Shown here piece by piece: positions 50,216-59,254 of a DNA stretch of 64,000 nucleotides. Each line of letters begins with the position of its first letter. Within the stretch, counting starts at the first letter, position 1. Source of the stretch: Thermocrinis sp. (GTDB lineage Bacteria > Aquificota > Aquificia > Aquificales > Aquificaceae); NCBI GenBank assembly GCA_028276475.1, contig JAPYWH010000003.1, positions 22,304 through 86,303 on the forward strand. The letters run 5' to 3'. The notes beneath the pieces were generated by a model. That model was not told where the DNA came from and ran no database searches. It was given only the letters and a program-made list of their open reading frames with translations. A program made the translations under genes and the position numbers.

Positions 50216-51052
50216 ATGGGCTTTTTAGATAGGTTTAAGAAAAAGGATCAAGAGAAAGAGACACTATGGACCAAATGTCCCTCTTGCAAGTCCATACTCT
50301 ACGTGCCAGAGCTAAAGGAGAACCTAAACGTTTGTCCTAAGTGCAACTATCACTTTCCCATAGGTTCAATGGAAAGGGTCAAGTCCTTACTTTCTGACTA
50401 TTCCGTGCTCTTTGAAAACATTCTTCCTACTGACCCTCTGAACTTTAAAGACAGCAAACCATACAAAGAAAGGCTCAGCCAAGCCCAAAAGGAAACAAAC
50501 CTTACAGAGGCGATTGTAGTTGCTCGCGGAAAGCTAAAGGATATAGAACTAATCCTCTGTGTGATGGATTTTAACTTTATAGGTGGCAGTATGGGTTCGG
50601 TAGTGGGTGAAAGGTTCTACAGGGCATGTATGCTAAGCGCAGAGCAAAATATTCCCCTCTTCGCTGTCATAACCTCTGGCGGTGCAAGGATGCAGGAAGG
50701 CATACTTTCCCTTATGCAGATGGCAAAGACCTCCATCGGAGTGGGCTTTTTGAAGGAAAGGAGAGTACCCTACATAACCCTGCTAACAAATCCCACCATG
50801 GGTGGAGTATCTGCCAGCTTTGCCTTCCTTGGAGATATAATCATGGCAGAGCCGGGTGCTTTAATAGGCTTTGCGGGACCCCGGGTAATAGAGCAGACCA
50901 TAAAACAACAGCTTCCAGAGGGTTTTCAGACCGCGGAGTTTTTGCTTGAAAAGGGTATGATAGACATGATCGTGCATAGAAAGGATATAAAAGATACAGT
51001 CTATAAACTCCTTAAGATAGCCACCTACAGGAAAGGATGCCATGCTGTATGA
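50216..51052 (+). CDS. accD: Acetyl-CoA carboxylase carboxyltransferase subunit beta
   Basis: CPSCKSILY...CPKCNYHF zinc ribbon; ITSGGARMQEGILSLMQMAKTS; LTNPTMGGVSASFAFLGDIIMAEPGALIGFAGPRVIEQTI. Confidence 0.96.
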   Translation: MGFLDRFKKKDQEKETLWTKCPSCKSILYVPELKENLNVCPKCNYHFPIGSMERVKSLLSDYSVLFENILPTDPLNFKDSKPYKERLSQAQKETNLTEAIVVARGKLKDIELILCVMDFNFIGGSMGSVVGERFYRACMLSAEQNIPLFAVITSGGARMQEGILSLMQMAKTSIGVGFLKERRVPYITLLTNPTMGGVSASFAFLGDIIMAEPGALIGFAGPRVIEQTIKQQLPEGFQTAEFLLEKGMIDMIVHRKDIKDTVYKLLKIATYRKGCHAV

Positions 51053-51656
51053 AGAAGAGCATCCCTTTGCCATAGCCTACCGGTTGGTGGAGGAGGGAAA
51101 GTTGGACCCTTGGAATGTAGATATAGCCCAGCTTGCAAACCTATACATGCAAGAGATAAGAAAAATGGAGCTTCTTGACCTAAGGGTTCCCGCAAGGGCA
51201 CTTTCTGCGGCAGTCTTTTTGCTAAAAAAACAGGTGGAAGTTCTCTTTCCAGAGCCCAAAAAGAAGAGGGAGAGAAAATACACCCTGGAAGAAATCGTCC
51301 AAATGTTTGAAGAGGAATCTGGAGAGTTAGCACAGCAGGAAAACCAAATCAACACCAATGGAATTGTGGAGGAGCAGATAAAAACCATAAAAAGAAAGCT
51401 ACAGGCTTACAAAAGGGAAGTAAAGAAAAAGGGAAGAACAATACCCATACATGTATCTAAGTTTGAAAACGCCCTGAGAGAGATTGAAGAACTAATAATG
51501 AAAGGTATCAGGAGTTTTTCCTTTTTGGGCTTTGTGGCAAGCAGAAATCCGGTTCCCTATCTTATGGGTCTGATGACCTTATACCAAGAGGGTAGAGTGG
51601 ATGCTTACCAAAGGGAACCATACTCAGACATTAAGGTGGAGGTCTATGAAGCATAA
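51042..51656 (+). CDS. scpA: Segregation and condensation protein A
   Basis: PFAIAYRLVEEGKLDPWNVDIAQLANLYMQEIRKMELLDLRVPARALSAAVFLLKKQVEVLFP; C-terminal FLGFVASRNPVPYLMGLMTLYQEGRVDAYQREPYSDI. Confidence 0.85.
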   Translation: MLYEEEHPFAIAYRLVEEGKLDPWNVDIAQLANLYMQEIRKMELLDLRVPARALSAAVFLLKKQVEVLFPEPKKKRERKYTLEEIVQMFEEESGELAQQENQINTNGIVEEQIKTIKRKLQAYKREVKKKGRTIPIHVSKFENALREIEELIMKGIRSFSFLGFVASRNPVPYLMGLMTLYQEGRVDAYQREPYSDIKVEVYEA

Positions 51657-52299
51657 ACAAATTACTGCGGATGTTTTTTCTTCTGTTAGCAAGCATTACG
51701 ACACTTTTTTGAACCTTATAACCTTTAGCAGGATCAAAGATTGGCAGAGGGTAATGTTAAAGGAAATTGAAGGAGCAAAGACCCTTTTGGATGTGGGCAC
51801 GGGAACGGGAGAGGTGCTTTTGCAAGCAGACCCTCAGGTCCTGAGGGTAGGTATTGACCTTTCCTTAGGTATGTTAAAGGTTGCACACAAAAAGTGTCCC
51901 AATTGCGGTTTTGTTCTTGCAGATGCGGAAAACATGCCCTTTAAAACTTCATCCTTTGACGCCATTACCCTGTCTCTGGTATATAGGCATCTTTACAGCA
52001 GGGATCAGTTATTGAAAGAAGCCAAAAGGGTTCTAAAGCCCGGAGGAAGATTGGCAATTCTTGATATAAACAAGTTTTGGCTTACTCCTTTCTTGGTCTT
52101 TTTCATGAAGTTTCCCATAAAACCTTTGGGTCTCATACTCTTTGGTAGGGAAAAGTGGGAATTTTTTATACACTCATTGGAAAATAGCTTGAGTGAAGAA
52201 GAGCTAACAAGGGAACTTGAACCCAACGGATTTAAAGTGATAAAAACACAAAAAAGGCTGTTTGGTATAGTCTATATCGTCTCCGCCCAAAAAATTTAG
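51646..52299 (+). CDS. UbiE/MenG-like class I SAM methyltransferase
   Basis: [73 protein letters not shown]. Confidence 0.85.
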   Translation: MKHKQITADVFSSVSKHYDTFLNLITFSRIKDWQRVMLKEIEGAKTLLDVGTGTGEVLLQADPQVLRVGIDLSLGMLKVAHKKCPNCGFVLADAENMPFKTSSFDAITLSLVYRHLYSRDQLLKEAKRVLKPGGRLAILDINKFWLTPFLVFFMKFPIKPLGLILFGREKWEFFIHSLENSLSEEELTRELEPNGFKVIKTQKRLFGIVYIVSAQKI

Positions 52300-52550
52300 A
52301 CTATTGGAATAACACTGACCAACTTTTTATTCTTTCTTGTTTCAAACTTTACCACACCATCCACCAAAGCAAACAGGGTAAAGTCAGAACCCATGCCCAC
52401 ATTCTTGCCCGGATAGACCTTAGTGCCCCTTTGCCTCACCAGTATGTTTCCTGCACGAACTATCTGCCCATCAAACCTCTTCACACCTAACCTTTTCGAA
52501 TGACTATCTCTACCGTTTTTTGTTGAGCCACCGCTTGCCTTGGATGCCAT
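52296..52550 (-). CDS. rpmA: 50S ribosomal protein L27
   Basis: [65 protein letters not shown]. Confidence 0.97.
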   Translation of the reverse strand: MASKASGGSTKNGRDSHSKRLGVKRFDGQIVRAGNILVRQRGTKVYPGKNVGMGSDFTLFALVDGVVKFETRKNKKLVSVIPIV

Positions 52551-52553
52551 CTT

Positions 52554-52853
52554 TCACACCTCCTGTATTTCTTTTATTATAATCTCCGTGTAGGGCTGTC
52601 TGTGTCCTCTCCACCTCTTATAATTTTTCTTAGCCCTAAATTTAAAGACAATAACCTTTCTGTGCTTTCCTTGGCGCAGAACTTCCGCTACAACCTTTCC
52701 CTTTTGAAGGACAACCTCTCCGTTTTCCTTTCCTATTAAAATAGGCTTAAGTTCTACGAGTTCTCCTTGACTTAGGTTTAGCTTTTCAACCTTTAACCTG
52801 TCGCCAGGACTTACCCTATACTGCTTTCCTCCTGCCTCTATAATAGCATACAT
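52554..52853 (-). CDS. rplU: 50S ribosomal protein L21
   Basis: MYAIIEAGGKQYRVSPGDRLKVEKL; KRWRGHRQPYTEIIIKEI. ATG at 52853 has GGAGG 7 nt upstream and is preferred. Confidence 0.96.
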   Translation of the reverse strand: MYAIIEAGGKQYRVSPGDRLKVEKLNLSQGELVELKPILIGKENGEVVLQKGKVVAEVLRQGKHRKVIVFKFRAKKNYKRWRGHRQPYTEIIIKEIQEV

Positions 52854-52860
52854 GTCCATT

Positions 52861-52895
52861 CCTCCGATTTTAAAAGGGGGCTATGCCCCCGGAGG
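52861..52895 (-). terminator. Strong GC hairpin with U-run (terminator/attenuator-like) just 5' of rplU
   Basis: Minus strand: CCTCC-GGGGGC-ATA-GCCCCC-TTTTAAAATC-GGAGG; perfect 6-bp stem with T-run. Confidence 0.7.
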
Positions 52896-52904
52896 TGCTA
52901 ATAC

Positions 52905-53174
52905 TTACTTCTTTTCGCCAGCGGGTTGCTGCTGCTGTTGAGCAGGTTGTTGCTGTTGTTGTTGCTCGCCAGCAGGTTGTTGTTGCTGTTGCTGCTGTTG
53001 TTGTTCACCAGCAGGTTGTTGCTGTTGCTGTTGAGCAGGTTGCTGTTGTTGTTGAGCAGGTTGTTGCTGTTCAGCAGGCTTTTGCTCTCCTGCAGGCTTT
53101 TCCGCAGGCTTTTGCTGGCAAGAAACTGCCAATAGAGCTATGCTTGCCACTCCAAGTAGCAATAACTTTCTCAT
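52905..53174 (-). CDS. Gln-rich low-complexity lipoprotein
   Basis: Lipobox LLAVSC19 then (Q)n-PA(GE) repeats: QQKPAEKPAGEQKPAEQQQPAQQQQQPAQQQQQQPAGE... Confidence 0.75.
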   Translation of the reverse strand: MRKLLLLGVASIALLAVSCQQKPAEKPAGEQKPAEQQQPAQQQQQPAQQQQQQPAGEQQQQQQQQQPAGEQQQQQQPAQQQQQPAGEKK

Positions 53175-53297
53175 TCCATTTACCTCCTAATGAGTTTTGT
53201 TCTTAATTATATAGCAATATTCAAAGGGCTGTCAAGTTTTTTATAAACTACATTGCACATGATAGAATACTTGTAACAAAAGCACGGGGATGAAAAC

Positions 53298-54302
53298 ATG
53301 CTAGTTTATGTTTTTGAAACCAAGGAGTGGGAAAGAAGGTATCTTACGGAAGTAGTAAAGGATATTGAACTGAAATTTTCAGAAGACAGGCTTAACAAGG
53401 ATACAGTGCATAAATATAAGGATGCTGAAGTGATAATCGTGTTTGTAGATTCACGAGTGGACAGGGAGGTTATAGACCAGCTTCCAAAGCTCAGGCTTAT
53501 TATTACAAGGAGCACAGGCTATGACCATATAGATGTAAAGTATGCAATGGAGAGGGGCATTGTAGTTTGTAATGTGCCAGATTATGCATCCATCACAGTG
53601 GCAGAATACACAATAACCCTTATGCTTGCCCTTTCAAGAAGACTGAAAGAGACGGTGCAGAGAACTTCAAGGGGAACTTTTTCTCGGGAGGGGTTATCTG
53701 GCTTTGACCTTTCTGGTAAAACCTTAGGGGTTATTGGGACCGGTAGGATAGGGAAGTATGTTATAAAGCTTGCCCATGCCTTTGGTATGAGAATCTTTGC
53801 CTACGACTTTGTGGAGGATGAAAGCTTGGCGAAAAACTATCATGTGGAGTATGTGGAGCTTGAGAGGCTTTTGAGGGAATCAGACATAATAACAATCCAT
53901 GTGCCGTACACTCCTCAAACCCACCACCTTATAAATGCGAGTAATATAAACCTTCTTAAACCCACCGCTATGCTAATAAACACCGCTAGGGGTCCTGTGG
54001 TGGAAACAAAAGCTTTGGTGAAGGCTCTGAAGGAGGGGAAATTGCTTGGGGGCGTTGCCTTGGATGTTTTTGAAGGGGAAGAAGCCCTCATAGAGGATGC
54101 TTATCTGGATGGAAGTTTTTCTTCAGAAACTTTGCAAAATTCTCTCTTGGTTTCCTATCTTGCCAAGCAAGAAAGAGTCATAATCACACCCCATAACGCA
54201 TACAACACTAGGGATGCCCTCTTTAGAATGCTCAGCACCGTGGTAGAAAACCTAAGGGCTTTTTTGGAAGGAAAACCGAAGAATGTGGTCCATGATCATT
54301 GA
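53298..54302 (+). CDS. D-lactate dehydrogenase-like 2-hydroxyacid dehydrogenase
   Basis: RSTGYDHIDVKYAMERGIVVCNVPDYASITVAEYTITLML; GVIGTGRIGKYVIKLAHAFGM; LINTARGPVVET; ITPHNAYNTRDA. Confidence 0.92.
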   Translation: MLVYVFETKEWERRYLTEVVKDIELKFSEDRLNKDTVHKYKDAEVIIVFVDSRVDREVIDQLPKLRLIITRSTGYDHIDVKYAMERGIVVCNVPDYASITVAEYTITLMLALSRRLKETVQRTSRGTFSREGLSGFDLSGKTLGVIGTGRIGKYVIKLAHAFGMRIFAYDFVEDESLAKNYHVEYVELERLLRESDIITIHVPYTPQTHHLINASNINLLKPTAMLINTARGPVVETKALVKALKEGKLLGGVALDVFEGEEALIEDAYLDGSFSSETLQNSLLVSYLAKQERVIITPHNAYNTRDALFRMLSTVVENLRAFLEGKPKNVVHDH

Positions 54303-54363
54303 AGGATTTTTCCAGCTTTTCTGAATTTCTCACCTAAGTTTTTTAGGCTATAATTATATTACA

Positions 54364-55785
54364 ATGCCCGCAAGAATTCGCTATGAGGATAGAAACCCTG
54401 AGCCTCTGCTGGCGCCCCAGGAGAGGGTAAAGACCTTCAGGGAGTACGCCCTTGGGTATTCGGTCTCCCTTGCCTTGGACGAGGCAAACAGATGTCTGCT
54501 ATGCAAGGATGCAGACCAAAGGTGCATAAAGGCTTGTCCCGCTGGTATTGATATACCGGGATTTATAAAAAAGCTCTCGGAAGGGGACCTCTTTGGTGCC
54601 TACAGGGTTATCGTGCAGTCTAATCCCTTTCCCTCTGTGTGTGGTAGGGTGTGCCCCCAAGAGAGGCAGTGTGAGGGCTCTTGCATACTGCATTACGACA
54701 CGGTAAGAAACAGAAAAAACAAAGGCTTGTCTGTTAGCATAGGAGCCCTGGAGAAGTTTGTGGGGGACTTTGTGCGTATATCGGGCGTTCAGTTGGAGCA
54801 AAGGGCAGAGTCCACCGGAAAGCGGGTTGCCATAGTAGGTGCAGGTCCCAGTGGTTTAGCCTGTGCATACGAACTTTCTATACTTGGGCACAGCGTGGAT
54901 GTTTATGAAGCCCTTCCAAAGGCTGGGGGTGTGATGACCTATGGCATACCTACCGCCAGGTTGGACAGGAGTATATTAGATTGGGAAGTGGAAAGGCTTA
55001 AAAGACTTGGGGTGCGTTTCTTTTTTGGATGGGTTGTGGGCAGGACAGTTAAGTTGGAGGAGCTTTTGGAAACATACGATGCGGTGTTCTTGGGAGTTGG
55101 TGCGGGAAGGGGAAGCCTTGGCATAAAGGGAGACCACCTAAAGGGCGTCTATTCTGCCATTGAGGTCTTAACCCGGGTGGGTCTGTTAAAGGCAAACGAG
55201 TTTCCTCACTCTGCCACGCCGGTGGAACTTGGTAAACGCACTGCCATAATAGGTGGAGGCTTTACTGCTGTGGATTGTGCCATAACCGCCCTAAGGCTTG
55301 GGGTAGAGACTCACGTGCTATACAGAAGAACGCGAGAAACATCCTCCGCAAGGGATGAAGAGTGGGACCACATAGCCCAAGAAGGTGCCATTTTACATTG
55401 GCTTACTCAACCGGTGGAAATTTTAGGTGATGAAGAAGGAAAGGTAGTAGGTGTCAAGTGTATAAAGATGCGACTTGGAGAACCAGACGAGAGCGGAAGA
55501 CCCAAACCAGAACCCATTCCCGGTTCCGAACACATAATAGAATGCGATTCAGTGATCTTTGCCATAGGACAAAAGGCGAACCCAGTAGCCTACGGAGAGA
55601 TCAAGGGCTTGGAGCTAACTCCTTGGGGCACCGTCAAGGTAGATGAAGAGTTTAGAACCAGCATAGAAGGTCTTTTTGCAGGTGGGGATGTGGTGAATGG
55701 GGGAGATACAGTGGTAAGGGCGATAGCCCACGGCAGAAAAGCTGCAAAATCTATACACAGGTATCTTATGGAGGTGAAGAGATGA
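54364..55785 (+). CDS. Glutamate synthase small subunit-like NAD(P)-binding oxidoreductase
   Basis: CLLCKDADQRCIKACPAGIDIPGFI; VCGRVCPQERQCEGSC; VAIVGAGPSGLACAYEL; FAGGDVVNGGDTVVRAIAHGRKAAKSI. Confidence 0.9.
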   Translation: MPARIRYEDRNPEPLLAPQERVKTFREYALGYSVSLALDEANRCLLCKDADQRCIKACPAGIDIPGFIKKLSEGDLFGAYRVIVQSNPFPSVCGRVCPQERQCEGSCILHYDTVRNRKNKGLSVSIGALEKFVGDFVRISGVQLEQRAESTGKRVAIVGAGPSGLACAYELSILGHSVDVYEALPKAGGVMTYGIPTARLDRSILDWEVERLKRLGVRFFFGWVVGRTVKLEELLETYDAVFLGVGAGRGSLGIKGDHLKGVYSAIEVLTRVGLLKANEFPHSATPVELGKRTAIIGGGFTAVDCAITALRLGVETHVLYRRTRETSSARDEEWDHIAQEGAILHWLTQPVEILGDEEGKVVGVKCIKMRLGEPDESGRPKPEPIPGSEHIIECDSVIFAIGQKANPVAYGEIKGLELTPWGTVKVDEEFRTSIEGLFAGGDVVNGGDTVVRAIAHGRKAAKSIHRYLMEVKR

Positions 55786-56210
55786 AAAAGGTAGCCATAA
55801 TTCTTGCGGTGGTTTTGGCAGGCTTTTTTGTGTTCAGGGCTTGCGGAACAAGCCCAGAGGAAGCCTCAGAGGGCACAGTAAAGGAGTTCATCTCTGCAAT
55901 AAAGGACGGTGATGGCAAAGAAGCGGTAAAGCTACTCTATCCACCCTTCAGAGATGCCCTCATGCAGGATGTAAAAGTGCCTCTGCAACTTACAGAAATG
56001 AAACCCTCCGAGATGCTTGCCTGTGTTTTAAGTTCCATGGGAGAAAACATTAAGAAGATTAAAGTCTTGGATGTCAAAGCCATAGACGATAAGCACGGAG
56101 AGGTTATAGTCAAGGTAATAGACAAAAACGGAACGGAAAAGATATTGGCTTTTATCACCATAAAGGACGAGAAAAAGTGGAAGATCGCCAGTATATCCAA
56201 TGTTAAATGA
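55782..56210 (+). CDS. Small exported protein (DUF4878-like)
   Basis: VAIILAVVLAGFFVFRACGTSPEEASEGTVKEFISAIKDGDGKEAVKLLYPPFR...KWKIASI. Confidence 0.6.
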   Translation: MKKVAIILAVVLAGFFVFRACGTSPEEASEGTVKEFISAIKDGDGKEAVKLLYPPFRDALMQDVKVPLQLTEMKPSEMLACVLSSMGENIKKIKVLDVKAIDDKHGEVIVKVIDKNGTEKILAFITIKDEKKWKIASISNVK

Positions 56211-57151
56211 AAGTCCTTCTGTGGCAAACTGCCTACTTGGGGGATGTGGTCCTTGCCACATCCCTTCTTAGAATTCTAACAAAAAGGTTTCAAAAGGTCG
56301 GCTTTGTGGGCAGACCCTTCATAAAGGAGCTGTTAAAGGGATACGATGTGGAGCTTATCCCATTCAACAAAGGATTTTTAGAGTCCTTCAGGATAAAAAA
56401 GACTATAAGATCATACGATGCAGTCCTTTCTGCCCACAGGTCTATGCGAACAGCCCTCATTCTTTACTTCTCTGGCATACCCTTAAGGGTAGGTTTTGAT
56501 AAATCTGAGCTTGCCTTTTTGTACACTCACACAGTTCCCCACCGGTGGGGCATGCATGAGGTAGAAAGAAACGCACAGCTTTTGAAACCTTTGGGTATTG
56601 TTCCAGAACCGGAAGAACTCTATCCGAAACTTTTTGTGGAAGAGGAAGAGGTTAAAAGCGTAATAGAAAAATTCCAACTTCCTGAGGAGTACGTAGTATT
56701 ATCGCCCTTTTCTAATTTTTCACTAAAGGAGTGGCATATAGACAATTGGTTAGAATTAGCTAAGGCTATAGGAAAAAAAGTAGTAGTGGTAGGCACGGGA
56801 AAGGATATGGAAAGGGCAAGGGTTTTTGATGCATACGCCATAAACTTGGTGGGTAAAACTTCTTTGAGGGAGCTTATGGCGGTTATTTCAAGGGCAAAGC
56901 TTGTGATCTCCTGCGATTCCTCCCCGGTGCATATAGCCAATGCTTTAGATGTGCCAGCTATAACCATTTATACCTCCACTTCCCCCATCTACGGCTTTTA
57001 TCCCCTAAAGGGTACGTACCTTACTCCAGAGCTTGCCTGTTCTCCTTGTTCGCCCAACCCAAAAAAGTGCAAGACAGGAACCTATGACTGCGTAAGGGCA
57101 GTAAGCGTGAAAAAGGTCCTTTCCCTCTGCCAAACCTTTATTACCGACTGA
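56207..57151 (+). CDS. ADP-heptose:LPS heptosyltransferase family
   Basis: LLWQTAYLGDVVLATSLLRIL; KEWHIDNWLELAKAI; DSSPVHIANALDVPAITIYTSTSPIYGFYP; ACSPCSPNPKKCKTGTYDCVRAVSVKKV. Confidence 0.92.
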   Translation: MKVLLWQTAYLGDVVLATSLLRILTKRFQKVGFVGRPFIKELLKGYDVELIPFNKGFLESFRIKKTIRSYDAVLSAHRSMRTALILYFSGIPLRVGFDKSELAFLYTHTVPHRWGMHEVERNAQLLKPLGIVPEPEELYPKLFVEEEEVKSVIEKFQLPEEYVVLSPFSNFSLKEWHIDNWLELAKAIGKKVVVVGTGKDMERARVFDAYAINLVGKTSLRELMAVISRAKLVISCDSSPVHIANALDVPAITIYTSTSPIYGFYPLKGTYLTPELACSPCSPNPKKCKTGTYDCVRAVSVKKVLSLCQTFITD

Positions 57152-58191
57152 ACTAAACCTATCATTATCAAAGATGCAAAAAGGTTTGAAGTTCCGTAGC
57201 TAACAAAGGGCAGGGCTATACCCTTAGGTGGCAAAAGGTTGGATGCCATAGCCAAATTCCACAGAAAGGCAAGGGAAAAGTTCATGGCTGTCCCAAAGAG
57301 CAGGAGCTTTCCAAAGGGTTCATTCACCTTAACAGAATAGTAAAACAGCCTGCCCACCAGCAAGGCATAGAGCAAAACCACCATCATCACACCCAAAAAG
57401 CCCATCTCTTCTCCGATGATGGAAATAACATAGTCTGTGTCTGCCTCAGGAAGTGCACCCATTTTTTGAATGCCTTTACCTATGCCCACCCCAAAGGGAC
57501 CACCCTTAGCAAGGGCGTAAAGGGACTGTATGATTTGATAGCCAGTATCCTCCGCGTCCGCAAAAGGGTCAATCCACGCAGATAACCTTTCGGATACATA
57601 ACCCTTCTTTAGCAAAAAGAAGCTAAAAAAGCCTACGAGGGCAATGGCAGGTAAATAAAGCTTGTAGGGTATCCCACCCACATACATAAGGCTGAAAGAA
57701 AGAAGGAGTATAAACAAAGCACCACCTTTGTCCGGCTGTGAAACTAAAAGAATGGCGTGTAAAAGGACTATAAAAAAAGCCCAAGAAAAGGTCTTTATGC
57801 TTCTCAAAGAGCCCTTGCTAACTATGTAATAGGACAGAAAAATAATTATTGCTATCTTTGCAAACTCCAAAGGTTGCACACTGCCACCAAAAAGCCACCG
57901 ATCCACTGCCTTGCCGGAGATCAGTTTTTTTACAAGAACAGTGAATAGGGAAACCAAAGAAACGCCCACCAAAAGATATACATACTCTCCTTTAAACAAC
58001 CTTTTGTAATCAATTTTAGCAATGTAAAAGGAAAACAAAAGTCCCGCAAAAAAGACCATAAACTGTAAGACCGGTCTTTTTAGTGTTTGAACATCAAACT
58101 CCGAAGCGGAAAGCACGTTGGCGCTTATTATGGCGGTCTCCCCCATCAAAAAAAGCAAAACAACCGAGTAAAAGATCCATCTATCGGGCAT
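57082..58191 (-). CDS. FtsW/RodA/SpoVE family protein
   Basis: SLMYVGGIPYKLYLPAIALVGF; GYQIIQSLYALAKGGPFGVGIGKGIQKMGALPEADTDYVISIIGEEMGFLG; PKGIALPFVSYGTSN. Confidence 0.92.
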   Translation of the reverse strand: MPDRWIFYSVVLLFLMGETAIISANVLSASEFDVQTLKRPVLQFMVFFAGLLFSFYIAKIDYKRLFKGEYVYLLVGVSLVSLFTVLVKKLISGKAVDRWLFGGSVQPLEFAKIAIIIFLSYYIVSKGSLRSIKTFSWAFFIVLLHAILLVSQPDKGGALFILLLSFSLMYVGGIPYKLYLPAIALVGFFSFFLLKKGYVSERLSAWIDPFADAEDTGYQIIQSLYALAKGGPFGVGIGKGIQKMGALPEADTDYVISIIGEEMGFLGVMMVVLLYALLVGRLFYYSVKVNEPFGKLLLFGTAMNFSLAFLWNLAMASNLLPPKGIALPFVSYGTSNLFASLIMIGLVQSVIKVWQRERTFFTLTALTQS

Positions 58192-59254
58192 CGCTTAGTA
58201 TTTTATATAGGTTTGAAAGGTAGCATTCTTTGACCTGCTTTGCAAAATCTTGCAGGTTAAAGTCTGGATAAGCAAGCCTTCCCTCTAAAATCTTCTTTGC
58301 TACCACCACCGCTTCCTGAGGACTTGCCACATTAAAACCTAAATTCTTTGAAAGGATAAACTCTTCCAGATCCTTCACCTTGTGGGTGTAAGGACCAAAC
58401 AGGACAAACTTTCTGTAATAGGCAGGTTCCAAAAGATTGTGCCCTCCCACACCATTGGCAAAGGTGCCACCCACCAAGGCTAAGTCTCCAAGGGCATAAA
58501 GATAAAAAAGCTCACCCAAGCTATCTACCACAATAACCTGACAGTCTTCCCTGTTTTCGCTCTTTAAACAAGGTTTGAACTCCTTAAGCCCTTTCATAAA
58601 TACATCCACCTTTGATAAATGCCTTGGCACCACCACCAGATTGACTTGACCCATCTCCTCTAAAAGCCTTCTGTAAAACTCCTTCAAAAAGGGAAGCTCC
58701 TGCGGATGGAAGCTACCCGCCACTACTGTCTTTCCCTCCCGCAGTGTTAGGGAGACCCTTGTCTCTTCCCTTTCTAAGACCACCTTTAAATTACCGCAGG
58801 CTATTGCATTAACCCCATAGCCCTCAAAGATTTTTCTGTCTTTTTCCGTCCTGCATAGGATCAGGTCAAACTGCCTTGCAAGTGTCCTTTCCCAAAAACT
58901 ACCCTTTGCGTAGGCGTTGAGCAAAACCTTCTTTGCCTTTACCCCTTTTAACAAGAAATACCAAAGCTCCCTTTCCATGATCAAAAGGGCGTATGGATTT
59001 GCCTGTTTTTCAAAGAGTTTCACAGAAAGGGGATTGTCCAAAGGTAGCGGGTGCAGGGCGTCGTAAAAACCTTCTTGAGTTTTCAGAAATTTCCTTGCCC
59101 TGGGAGAAAAGTAGGTGAGAACTATAAAAAAGTCCCTTTTTAGCGGTCTCAAGATGGGTTTGGCGGTGTTGAACTCACCCACGCTGGCACAGTGAAACCA
59201 AAGGACGGGTTTTGTGGTGTTGAACTTTAGCCTTGGAAATATTCTTTTAAGCAT
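58181..59254 (-). CDS. waaA: 3-deoxy-D-manno-octulosonic acid transferase (KdtA/WaaA)
   Basis: PVLWFHCASVGEFNTAKPIL; FVLTYFSPRARKF-like; HPLPLDNPLSVKLF; LLNAYAKGSFWERTL; GGTFANGVGGHNLLEPAYYRKFVLFGPYTHKVKDLEEF. ATG 59254; the longer ORF runs through tRNA-Pro. Confidence 0.92.
   Translation of the reverse strand: MLKRIFPRLKFNTTKPVLWFHCASVGEFNTAKPILRPLKRDFFIVLTYFSPRARKFLKTQEGFYDALHPLPLDNPLSVKLFEKQANPYALLIMERELWYFLLKGVKAKKVLLNAYAKGSFWERTLARQFDLILCRTEKDRKIFEGYGVNAIACGNLKVVLEREETRVSLTLREGKTVVAGSFHPQELPFLKEFYRRLLEEMGQVNLVVVPRHLSKVDVFMKGLKEFKPCLKSENREDCQVIVVDSLGELFYLYALGDLALVGGTFANGVGGHNLLEPAYYRKFVLFGPYTHKVKDLEEFILSKNLGFNVASPQEAVVVAKKILEGRLAYPDFNLQDFAKQVKECYLSNLYKILSDAR

Noticed and set aside
52883-53206. 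Plus-strand Val/Leu-rich ORFs (107 aa, 69 aa) opposite the Gln-rich lipoprotein
   Set aside because: They are the antisense of CAA/CAG repeats. The minus-strand reading has a signal peptide and lipobox and is clearly the real one.
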